From: Amyelois transitella
Taxonomy: Eukaryota; Arthropoda; Insecta; Lepidoptera; Pyralidae
Direction: 5' to 3'
DNA: 64,000 nucleotides
NCBI RefSeq assembly: GCF_032362555.1
Contig: NC_083516.1
Coordinates: forward strand, 1,513,001 to 1,577,000
This document shows positions 11,700 to 41,500 of this stretch, piece after piece (position 1 is the first letter of the stretch; each line of letters opens with the position of its first letter). Below the pieces are notes generated by a model. It worked only from the letters and a program-made list of their open reading frames with translations, made no database searches and had not been told where the DNA came from. The translations under genes were made by a program, and so were the position numbers.

Positions 11700-11914
11700 T
11701 TCCAGGCGCGAGGCTGAATTTTTTGGTGGCAGTCAGCCTGGATGCGTTCAGTCACTATTATTCAGTTCGAGCGGTGTACGGTAGCCATCTTGGAATCGAA
11801 CAAAGCTTCAGATTTGTAGTTTCTCTGTTTATCAATAATTTTTGTGCATTTTATTGTAAATAGTTTGTATGTTTAGGATATGTACGGAACGTGCGTCCTT
11901 ATGTGTAAATAGCT
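11700..11914 (+). promoter_or_regulatory. CNOT3 promoter/5' UTR region
   Basis: Two TCAGT initiator-like motifs occur, at about 11738 and 11762-11766, upstream of the CNOT3 ATG. The second is followed by GCGGTGT. TCAGT is the arthropod initiator consensus. No TATA box is obvious. The start site is inferred, not shown. Confidence 0.35.
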
Positions 11915-29908
<17,994 letters not shown>

Positions 29909-31198
29909 GATCATTCCGTCGCACGACAGTATTCCTCCACCGCCGGCCGCCCCGGGGCTGCGCACGCGCAACACACGAATATAATGGTCAAATGTGATAT
30001 TTTTATAGGTCCGCTCGTTTGATGTATGATTTATATATAGTCGATTTTGAACGAAATTAAATTGTTTTCAATGATAAAGCGATCCGATGTTTATGTAAAA
30101 ATTTGTATTTTGAATGTGTGATACCGTTTTTTAATTACGCGAAAGAATCGAATTGATATTTTTAATATTTGTGTGTCGTCTTGAACTACTGAACCGATTT
30201 TTAGAAATGCTCTCTGTAAAGATAGCGACATTTTAAATTCGGAGATACGTCTTTCTCCACTAGTGGGGTAGACAGTGCTGAACAATTTAATTTCGTCTAA
30301 ATCGTCACCGAAACGCTACGTGTTGTAAAAATCGTTGATCGTTTTTCTCGAAATTGTGTTACGATCGTTTTTATAGAATTGTCAATAGATTAATCATTTT
30401 TAAAGTACCTACGCATCGAATTTATTTGAATTTTTTTTTTCGGTAAATCACAAAATTCCTTACAGAAAGACGTGGTTTCGAGTAAATGATGTTTCGCGAT
30501 GATGTTCGGGCCGCGTTTGGCTCGCGTTCAAATATGCATTATTCCAGGTTATGTTCCAGCGGTAACGTTACTTTATAACGGTTTGAACTCAAAAGTCTTG
30601 AGTTCAAATCGTCTGAACTTCAGAATATGTGGCTATATACAAAAAATTGCGAACACTAGTTTTTTTTTCCCCTATATCATATATTAGATCGATATGATTG
30701 ATTGATCAAGAAATTTCATTTCAACCATTATAAAATTAACTATGTTTCTGAAACGCAAAGTGTTAAATACAAATAATTTATCAGTAATATTCGTTAAAAC
30801 TTAATACATTATCTGACTTAACCCTCGATTGTACAAAATAAAAATAAATAAAATTGTGGTTGAAGACAAACGTAAAATAATATATTGTTATCATTTATAA
30901 ATGTATAATTCTGAAGTTCGGAAAGTTGGCACCGCAAATACCTCTGTTGTTATAGAAATAAGCTAAGTTAAGGGCATGTTGTAAACATGTTTCATGTGAA
31001 CACAAGCCAAGACCGACCTGTGTATAAGATTAGAACGACTACGAATGCGTATTTTCGCGTTGGGCGACTGGTTTTACAAGATAAATTTTCGGCTGAATAT
31101 AACTTAGTATAAAGTGAGTGAAAATCTTGAGCAGTTATAATTGAAAAGCGTCTATGCGTATCGCGTCTCTTGTTTTAGCTCAGTTCCTTATAATTAGT

Positions 31199-31408
31199 AT
31201 AATTTAATATGCGTCAAGTCAGAATGCCATCTTCTCGAAATGTCAAAACGCTCGCAAATAGTCACGTTCTGGAAATGCCAAGTTACAAATTAAAATAACT
31301 ATTTGTTTTGTTAAACCAATAGTTATTTTAAAAACTAAGTTGGCGTTTGAAGAAGTTGGCTATTTGCAAGCGTTTGGTTGGCATTCTGAGCTAATATGAA
31401 ATTTATTT
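31199..31408. mobile_element. foldback (MITE-like) inverted repeat
   Basis: Two arms of about 85-100 bp pair imperfectly: left TCAGAATGCCA..ACGCTCGCAAATAG..AAAATAACTAT against right AATAGTTATTTT..CTATTTGCAAGCG..TGGCATTCTGA. It lies between CNOT3 and DDX47. Confidence 0.75.
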
Positions 31409-32469
31409 TTCGAGACTTTAAAAAACCTATTCCAAGACATATCGACATAGGTATAGGTACTTAAGGTTTATAAATCTGGGTAAATTAAAAAAAATAGAAC
31501 TATCTTCCGGTTCCCAAAGCGTAACACGCTATCGCTACATACGGTTGCTGAATTATAATGAGTACAAAACCAAGCTCTCGAACCAACTTCACTAAAACAC
31601 TTATTAGATGTTACTCGTCTGTACATATTTATTATTTAAGACTACCATGTGATATAGCTTAAAACTAACCTGAATCTCCTAAAAGTATAACGCGCTACGC
31701 TTGCGCATTTTTAAAACGCGATATGCATAGACTTAGCACACCAACGCCGTATTTATAGACGAAAGGTTTAAAATCAACATAGAACAAATAATAAAAGAGA
31801 TTATTGTCGAACTACTTCTTAAAAAAAACCTCTTATCCAACTCGAAATTCTATCAGTGATGTATGCTAGTCTTAGTATCATACCTTGTAAGGAACAAGTC
31901 AATATTGCGCGGCCCGGACCTCGTTTGTGGTTGACGCAGAACGGACAGTTCGCAAAATGTACAATAATGCATTATGGACAGTTAAAATCTAGTTATCAGT
32001 GTGACAAGAAATTTAAAATGAACGGTCTAATGTAAAATTTTATTAATTTTTAAGATTACGCACTGAACATGTGTAATCAATGTAATAAGCCTCTAAATTA
32101 AATTTATACAAAATTGTACCTCAATTTGAAACGAAATAGCATATTGAACAGAGTTTTAAAGCGATTTTTGCGAATTGCGACATTTGCGAATGCCTACATT
32201 TCATGTAAGTCGTTGCCATTTTGCGTTGTACATTTCGCGCTTCCTACGTTCTGCGCGCAACGAATATTGTTTTAACCCTTTACAGCGACCGATCTTAATA
32301 AGTTGATGATGAAAAAAAAAAAGAAGTAAATAATAATTGTTAAGGCCGACCTTTTTCTCGCTACACGATGTGTCATAATTGGACAAATGCCACCCGCGGT
32401 GGTCGTGTAAAAATAGTTTTAAAATATTGTGGTTATGACACGTTTTGCGCAAATGTTTTTGACTGTTGT

Positions 32470-32620
32470 ATGGTTGCTCGAATACGCGCGTGTCGCGCGG
32501 CGTCGTGCGGCTTTGTCGCGCGACTCTTTTACACGTCGCGCTCTTTTGTCGCGCGACTGTCGCGTGCGCGTGCGCCTTGTTTCACGACAACGTGTAGCGA
32601 GTGATCGCCGGCCGCGTTAA
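32470..32620. repeat. TCGCGC-rich low-complexity patch
   Basis: Repeated TGTCGCGCG / GTCGCGCGACT units in AT-rich surroundings; a second GTGTC-rich patch lies at 33118-33175. Confidence 0.7.
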
Positions 32621-33725
32621 GATTTACCAGTATGATGACATTTCTTTTTAAGGCAATGTGGATACACTCTTTCACTTTTGTTTGTACATTTTACTATGGT
32701 TATATTTGGATTTATGTGACAGGTTTTTGATGTTGTGGCGTTGTGCGCAGAATAAGTGAGGTTCTATCTCGCTTGCTTTCAAGCAATGGTTGGCACTTTG
32801 AATCGTGACAAAATCGAAGGGACCGTTTGCTTGGTTGGCGAAAATTCTGAAACCGTAACCCAGAACAGTCGTTTCGTTATAGATAATCCGAGTATAGTGC
32901 ATTTAAATGGAACAAAAACGCATGTATGGTAAGTCACTGCCACGCTTGTATTATAGTCGGTGATTTAGGTGTCGTTATAAATCGTACTTATTTATTTTGT
33001 GATAAATTGTCGTGTTGATGTGAAAGAGTGTATCACATTGCGCGGACCCAATAGTCGTACTGCCAGATGACGCCTTGTACAATGATCAATGTAACACCAA
33101 ATAAGTTTTCCATGTTGCGAGTGTACGACGTGACGTGTCGTGTCGCGTCGTGTCGTGTCGTGTCGGGCCCGGTACCGGCGCGCGATCTCGTTAATTCCGT
33201 GCGTCGTGATAGTTTTCACTTTTGTAAAAAGTACCGTGAGAGCAGATGAAATGTGGTGAATAATTTAAAAAATTATCTGTACAGTTCTATTTGTATAGAA
33301 ATAATAAATAATGATTAAAAAAATTTAAAACAATGTTGTGATTTCTTCTTACGCTTAGTTCGAGTGCGTCGGTGGCCGTCGCCGGCCGCGGTTCTTTTTT
33401 TTTTAATTTATTTTTTTTAATAAACAAATGACTGTTTACTTTGTAGAATAAACACTAAGAAAGCATTTAAACATTTTGTTTGTTTAAATTCCGTTTTCAT
33501 TATTGGTTTATCGAGATATATGTAATTTTATGTACTTTGCTTGCATCCGTCTCATCTTGATAATTTTGTATGTTTCATGGTCCAAAGGTCTGGGCTAATG
33601 AGCGTGGGTTCGATTCTCACAGGAAGCATCGTTTGCTTATATATAGTTTAAAATGTTGGACTTTTCCACACTTAATTAATTGAAATTGGATTCATCATCC
33701 TGATTAAGTCGCATTTCCCTGTCCA

Positions 33726-33803
33726 ACCCGCTAGTGATCGTGGCAAGTGGAAAGATTTAGTCTCTGCCTACCCTACCCGGAAATTGGTGTGATTTTAGTA
33801 AGG
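33726..33803 (+). mobile_element. LINE 3'-tail fragment (family B)
   Basis: GTGATCGTGGCAAGTGGAAA and TCTGCCTACCCTACCCGG. Confidence 0.8.
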
Positions 33804-33947
33804 TTAAAAGTAATTAGTGAACACGATAATACAAAAAATAAAACAATATAAAAATATCCACTTATGTCAATGAGTTGTTTCACAGTGAGAGGGACCATTT
33901 AAGGAGCGACGTTCATCTGATTTCCATAATGTTTGCAGGTGAACATA

Positions 33948-34186
33948 ACATACATAAATATAATGACGTCTATATCCCTTGCGGGGTAGACAGAGCCAAA
34001 AGTCTATGCCACGCACAGCTGTTTGTCTTAACTCTAGAATTGAGATTCAAATAGTGACAGGATGCTAGCCCATCGCCTATAAGAATCCCAAGTTTATAAT
34101 AAGCCTATCCCTTAGTCGCCTTTCACGACATCCATGGGATGAAATGAAGTGGTCCCATTCATTAGTGCCGGGCAACAAACGGCATT
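33948..34186 (-). mobile_element. retroposon family A copy
   Basis: Near full length, with small deletions; lies just past the DDX47 3' end. Confidence 0.9.
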
Positions 34187-34278
34187 AGTAAATGTAATTA
34201 TAGAAACTCCCAAAATAAAGTGACAATAATAAATGTAATTACATATAGAAACTCCCAAAATCAAGTAACAACAAAAAA

Positions 34279-34284
34279 TTTATT
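34279..34284 (-). terminator. candidate DDX47 poly(A) signal overlapping the stop codon
   Basis: AATAAA on the - strand contains the TAA stop of DDX47 (34282-34280). No other AATAAA is seen on this strand before the retroposon that starts at 34186, so the 3' UTR may be very short. Confidence 0.35.
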
Positions 34285-35483
34285 TTCTTTTCCTTTTGGC
34301 GGCGTGTTTGTTCGGCTTCCCCTTGATGCGTCGCCTCACGCCTATCGCCTCCTCTGTGTCGTCGTCGTCGGAGCCCGCGCTACGCTTTTTTCCCTTAATC
34401 GACTTTTTGTCGTTTAACTCTTTCATTTCCTGAAACAGATATTGTAAGGTTACGTTGACGTATACTCGAAATAGTCTCAAACTACCCTTGGAAATGTGGG
34501 TATTATTTAGTCTGTATAAGACATTATTAATGTCGTCTCTACATTTCTCAGTCTTTCGATAAAGATACAAAAAAAGTGTATGCCAACTACTTATATTTTT
34601 ACCCAAATTGTAGAAATCAAGGCAAAAAGAGTTTATAAACAGGATTCTTTTTTTCGTCAGTGGGATAGCATTGCTGGCAACCTGCCTCTTACTCTTATTG
34701 ACCAATAAGCCATCCACTTAGCGTGGCTTTCGAGACTTGTGACTGTGTCAACGCCGTAAAGTAATAAAGACGCGTTATGTTTGTTGTAACAATTGTAATT
34801 GCAACGCCAAATCACTTATTTCCCTCTATTGCAAGCAGTAATTACACTAATACTAGAGGCCGCCCGCGACTTCGTCCGCGTGGAATCAATCCCGCGGGAA
34901 CTCTGGGATAAAAAGTAGCCTATATGATATTCTGAGTCTTCAGCTACCTACCACATACCAAATTTCATCGTAATCGGATCAGTAGTTTTTGCGTGAAAGA
35001 GTAAAAAACATCCATACTGACATCCTGACATAGGTACTTACAAACTTTCGCATTTATAATATTAGTGGGATAACTAGACTAACATCACGCTATTGAAAAA
35101 AAAAAAATATTTGACGCACAACTATATTTTTTATTGCCAAGTAACTGTTCCCTATAATGCTGCAAAATTAAATAATACTTACAATGTTGGTGAGCCGCTG
35201 AGCTTCGGAGACTCTTTCCTGCAGCACCATTACTTCGTTCTCGTCGCACGCGTACAGAGGAAGCTGTTTGCCGATCAGCTGTTCTATACGCTGGTATAGC
35301 TCGACGTCGTACTGGAAAAATAATATTTCATTGAAAAAAACTCTTATCAAAATATTGCATTGTCATCGGTCCTTGATACGTGTGCAAAGTCCCAAGTTGA
35401 TCAGACGTTTAGAAACCAGTGAAAATTAAGCTCAAAGATTCCGTTACATACATAGATACAACCCAAGCTAATAAAAGCGTAGT

Positions 35484-35518
<35 letters not shown>

Positions 35519-38500
35519 TTTTACATTTTACAGCTACCATGACAGGAAAGACCTAATGCTTTGGTATAGTAAGATTTTAATCTATCATAAAATAAAACAC
35601 TCCAATGTCAAAAATACCAAGTACAGTACTACCAAATCGTATCGGCAATATTCGTGGGCGCCAGAATAGCGCAACCTACAGCCCCGAATCAAACCGAAAG
35701 AGAAACTCAAAAACGATCTTACTACAAGTACATTAGACTTTAAATTCCTTACAAAAAGTCTCCTGCTATCTCCCTAGTAAGAGCGCACAGGACTCTCGCC
35801 TGGAGGATGCTCATGATAAAAACCTTACCCACTTATCGGGAAGGACGCAACCAGAAACTAATTCCAGGATGATAATGATTAGACATGTCCCATGAACAGT
35901 AATAACCTCAAATCATTGTTGACAAGTAAAGCTTGCCACAGTAGGTCCCGGGTTCAAATCCCGGCCAGGGCATGATGAGATACGAACTTTCTCTGATTGC
36001 CCTGTGTCTGAAACGTACAATTACAATAGAGCCAGATTTCGTAACAAAAGTGATAGACGTCAAAAATACCAAGTATAGTTTTTCTATCACTTTTGTTAGA
36101 AAAAGACGCAAGACTCTATTGTAGGTAGGTACTTCATTATCAGGGCCGTAGGTAGACGATCGTAGCTCATCACCCATGACAATGGAGCAAAGGTGATGAC
36201 GAAGCGCCAATACCTGTGAAACGAAGGTGATGGCTTTCCCCGAGCGGCCGGCGCGGGCGGTGCGGCCGACGCGGTGGATGTAGTCCTTGCTGTGCAGCGG
36301 GATGTCCAGGTTCATTACCACGTCCACGTGGGGGATGTCCAGACCTCTGCGGGTGAAAGTTTCATCATTAAATGGAGAATGTTATTTATACATACATATA
36401 ATCACGTTTATATCCCTTGCGGGGTTGACAGAGCCAACAGTCCTGAGCGGACTGATAGGCCACGTTCAGCTATTTGGCTTTAAGATAGAATTGAGATTCG
36501 AGTAGTGACAAGTTTCTAGCCTATCGCCTAAAAAAAGAATCTCAAGTTTGTAAGCCTATCCCTTAATCGCCTTTTACTACATCCATGGGAAAGAGATGGA
36601 GTGGTCCTATTCTTTTTTGTATTGGTGCCGGGAACCACACGGCACTGCATGTTATTTATGTATATATATTTATGGCTCTGTCTACCCCGCAAGGGATATA
36701 GACGTGACCATATGTATGTATGTATATATTTATGTACATCAAGGAAAAAATAAGAATAGAACTTAAAGTGATGTTTAGTACAAGGGCATTACTTATTTCT
36801 ATTTTCTTTTTTGCCTTCATCGGGTTTGACGAAGAGTCTACTTTTTCGTAGGAAAGCAAAGGTAAAAGAATAAAATCTTAAGAAGAAATATTTTGGCGTA
36901 GGCGCAGCCAAACCGCTGTAAAAAAAACATTCAGTTACATTAAATCCACATTTTGTAACCAACCAAAATGCAGTGTGGTTACCGGCACCTAAGAATGGGA
37001 CCCGTTCATATCTGTCCCATGGATGTCGTAAAAGGCGACGAAGGGATACGCTGGTAAACGTGGGATTCTTCTTGTAGGCGATGAGCTGGCAACCTGTCAC
37101 TATTTGAGACTCGAATCCATTATAAAGTCATACAGCTAAACATAGCCCTTGGGTCTTTTGGAAGACTGTTAGCTCTGTCTGCCGCGCTAAGAATGTAGAC
37201 GAGATAATATGTATTTATGTATGCACCATATAGATTGTATAATGTAAAATTAAATTTAAAATTGAATTAATAGAGGAGGTGCTGTGTGGTTCCCGGCACC
37301 AATACAAAAAAGAATAGGGCCACTCCATCTCTTTCCCATGGATGTCGTAAAAGGCGACGAAGGGATAAGCTTACAAACTTGGGATTCTTCTTTAAGGCGA
37401 TGGTCTAGCAACCTGTCACTATCTGAATCTCAATTCTATCATTAAGCCAAACAGCTGAACCGTGGCCATTCAGTCTTTTCAAGACCGTTGGCTCTGTCTA
37501 CCCCGCAAGGGTTATAGACGTGACCATATGTATGTATGTATAAATAGACGACCGCTCACCTAGATGCAACATCAGTACATATCAGAATGGACCTGCTCTT
37601 GTTCTTAAACTTGTTCAACGCGGCCAGCCTCTTGTTCTGCGACATCTGTCCATGCAGAGGTACAGCAGCCAGACCGAGGTTGCGTAGTAACAACGCGCAA
37701 CGCAATGCGTTTGCGCACGTCGCGACGAACACTATGATTGAGTTGCCAGCCAGCTCGTTGATTATATGTACTAGGTACACGTCCTGTGGGGATAGAGGAA
37801 TTAAAATTATATACATACATACATAAAATAGGGGTAGACAGAGATTAAGTATATATATATTTCGTTCCACTTACAATCTCTGCATACGTCTTTAGAATAG
37901 AATAGATTTATTTTCAAAATTGGATACAAGGTATCACTTATTGACGTCACATCACATAAATCTAATTATAACTACCTACTACCGCTTCCAAAGCGCATGT
38001 GTAGAAGAAACGGCGGAACAAACTACACTGCAGCATTTTCATCGGACGTCAATTTACAAATATAGATCCCTTAAATCTAAATCGTGGACAGCAGAAATGC
38101 ACATTGTCTACATTAAAAAACATGAATGAATGTAGAACTAATTATGTCAATACAAATTCATTTCAAATTCATTACATCCACATTCAAATACAACTTTTAG
38201 CAAGCTCAGCGGTTTAAGGTACTCTTGACTTGACCTTTCAATGTCAGAACGTTATTTATTTGATCAAGGTACGTTCGACTAGGCCTTCCCACTTGTTACG
38301 AACTCCTTAGAGTATTCCGAACTCCTTTGTAAAGGACAAGCACTTTGTATTTTAAAATAAGAAAAATAATAAAATAAATGACAGTCTGGTTTTAAGCGTG
38401 CATCATCTTTTATTTACCAGCGCAAATATTTATTATATATCAGCAAATTTCCTATATTTTGGTCCTTTTCGAGCTAAAAACAATAAAGATGATTACACGA

Positions 38501-41500
38501 AGTCATAATAAAAAAATTGTTGAATGTGAACCAACTCAGTCTACATCAAAGGAAAAACAAGGTGAGAATATTGATAATTCTTTATGTTCTCGACGGTCCT
38601 CGGCTTCCTCAAAAACAGTACGTAGGCTTGCTCTCCAGGCAGAGCACGCACGTCGCCTAGCAAATTTAGAGGCCGAACGGGAACGCATAGCCTTAGAACG
38701 AGAGCGCACTGTCTCTGAATTAGAACTTCAAGCCCAACTCGCCGAAATTGACGACGATACAAATAGTTGTAGAAGTTCCCGTCATAGTGAGTCAGTGCGT
38801 AGTCATCCTTGTGAGACTGTACAGAGTTGGCTCGACCAATGTCATAACCCTACTTCAAAAAACAATTTACAGTGTTCGCAGGAGTTTCAGCCTAATGTGA
38901 GTGTAGCCTCCGGTCTCCCTACCGTTGTGAATACTGCGGCTCATGAAGCCTTCATGACGGCACCGGTGAGCTTGCCTCGGCCCACTGCTGCGCACGGCGT
39001 GTTCCAGGATATTACTCCGACTGCTGTCGATATCCCGGGCACCTTCCTCGTGCGCCACAATACTCCAAACAGTATTCAACACGATCATTGTAACAAAAAT
39101 AAAACAGAAAGTAGGGCAAACAATGACTTTCAGGCACTTGCCCGGGCTATCTCGGAGCTTAACACAAAGAGGCCAAAGGTGAGTAATATTCCCTTACCAA
39201 TTTTTGACGGTAAACCTTCCGACTGGCTTATATTTAGGAAAGTTTTTGATAGCACCAAGCCAGCCTACACCGACGCAGAAAATTTAGCAAGATTAAGTAC
39301 GGCTTTGCGAGGAACGGCCCGAGAAGCTGTTTCCATCCGACTCGTCGCTGCATCGGATCCCGAGGAGGTTATATCTCAACTACATAAAACCTTTGGACAA
39401 ACCGAGTTGATTATTTTAGGTGAGGTCAACAAAATTAAATTATTCCCTCAAATTATTACTTCAGAGAGCAAGGAAATGACCGACTTTGCATGTAGGGTCC
39501 GCAGTTGTGTAGACACTATTAAGTTACTAAATCAAGTCGAGTATTTATATTCGCCCGAATTATCCAATGCCATCATAAGTAAGCTACCTTCCGCATTACG
39601 AGACCACTGGGTTCACTTTGCCTTTGAAAGAGCCGCTACAGGTATAAGCAAATTGGAGTTACTTTCTCAATTTTTGGACTACGAAACAGAGGTTCGAAAC
39701 AAGTTCGGTTACATTGAGAACTTTAATTTGTTAGGTGCTCCCAGTCAGAAAAATAAGGGCAAGGTGGTAACCACTGAATGTACTGTAACTTCTTCTGAAC
39801 CCGAAGAATCATCTACTGCTAGAAAATACATTCAGTTAAACTGTCGCTATTGCAATTTAACTAATCACGCTATAGAGACATGTAGAAAGTTTTTAGCTTT
39901 ATCTGTAGACGATAGATGGCGTTGGGCGAAAGAACAAAAGGTTTGTCATCGTTGTCTTAAAAAAGGTAATCACAAGTATCGCTTTTGTAAATCAAAAGAT
40001 GCGTGTGTTGAGGCGTTATGTGGTAAAAGACATCACAAATTGTTACATCGACCTTCGCATGAAGTTAATTTGGCGATTGATTCTGAAGATCAGTCAGCAA
40101 GTCAATCTGTTTCAAATTTGAGTCAACAAGTCATCACCCATACTGATATGAAACCGAACTTAAATATTTATCCTTTAAAACCCTTACTTAAAATAATTGC
40201 AGTTACAATTAAAGGCCCTACACGTTCTTATGACACTTACGCTTTATTGGATGATGGTTCAACCGGAACTTTTATTGATTTTAAAATATCCAAGCTTATA
40301 GGTGCTCGTGGCCCAAATGCCCATTTACGAATGGACTGTGTAGGGGGGTTATCAAGAGAAACGGCTATAGAATTAGTAAATTTTGATATTCGTGGTCGAA
40401 ACTGTAATGACTTTTATCATATTAAAGCTAGGTCATTAGATAATCTTAATTTAGGTGCCCGACAGACGGTTTGTAAAGAATTTGTGAATTCATATTCACA
40501 TCTTTTTGATATTAGTGACGATGTGGTTTATGAAAACGCAGAACCTACAATTCTTATCGGAGTCGATAACTGGCATTTAACTATATCAAGGGAAACTCGC
40601 AGTGGTACTAGATCTCAACCCGTAGCATGCCGAACAGCTTTAGGATGGGTTCTTTATGGCGTGGCTCAAAGCAAAACAAAACAAGTTGAATTCGTTAACC
40701 ACTGCACCTTAGACGATTGCGACAAAATAAAGTCTATGATCAAAGATTATTTTAAATTGGATTCAATAGGCATTACGAAGAAAGAGCTTAGATCGTCGAG
40801 TGATGAAAGAGCAATAAGGATCTTAGATAACACTGCCCATCGTCTCCCGAATGGACAGTATGAGGTAGGGCTTTTGTGGCGAGATGACAACCTTTGCATT
40901 CCGGATGGCAGTTATAATCTAGCTTTAAGTAGGTACATGAGTTTAGAACGAAAATTTGCCAAAGATCCACAGTATGCAAATCAATATAGAGTTAATGTTC
41001 AAACCACTATTGACAAAGGTTATGTAGAATCTTGTGAGTTCCCACCAAACCCAAAAGCTACTTGGTATTTACCACATTTCGGAGTTACGAACCCCAACAA
41101 ACCAGGAAAACTACGTGTAGTACACGACGCTGCCGCTAAATGTAACGGTGTTAGTTTAAATAATATGTTATTGTCTGGCCCTGACTTACTACAATCTCTT
41201 TTTGATATTCTTTTAAGGTTCCGTGAAGGTAAGGTTGCAATATCAGGAGATATTCGAGAGATGTTTCCGCAGATAAAAATTCGGGTTCAAGATAGAGACG
41301 CGCAACGGTTTTTATGGCGTATAACTCCTGATTCTCCTATATCTGCTTTTAGAATGTCTTCTCTGATTTTTGGCGCAGTTTCAAGTCCTTTTACTGCATT
41401 ATATATTAAAAATAAGAACGCCTTAGAATATCAGTCAAGGTTTCCAAATGCCGTCGATGAAATCTTAAATAACCATTATATGGATGATTTTCTCGGAAGT

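Larger units (their letters stand above)
29909..33725. other. CNOT3 3' UTR and intergenic DNA
   Basis: ATTAAA near 30057 and AATAAA sites near 30838-30855 are candidate CNOT3 poly(A) signals. The rest is noncoding, with a foldback (31199-31408) and CpG-rich patches (about 32470-32620, 33110-33250, 33360-33395). Confidence 0.5.

Noticed and set aside
38459..38488. Upstream extension of the BEL polyprotein
   Set aside because: Starts at TTG within the primer binding site; the first ATG is 38489.
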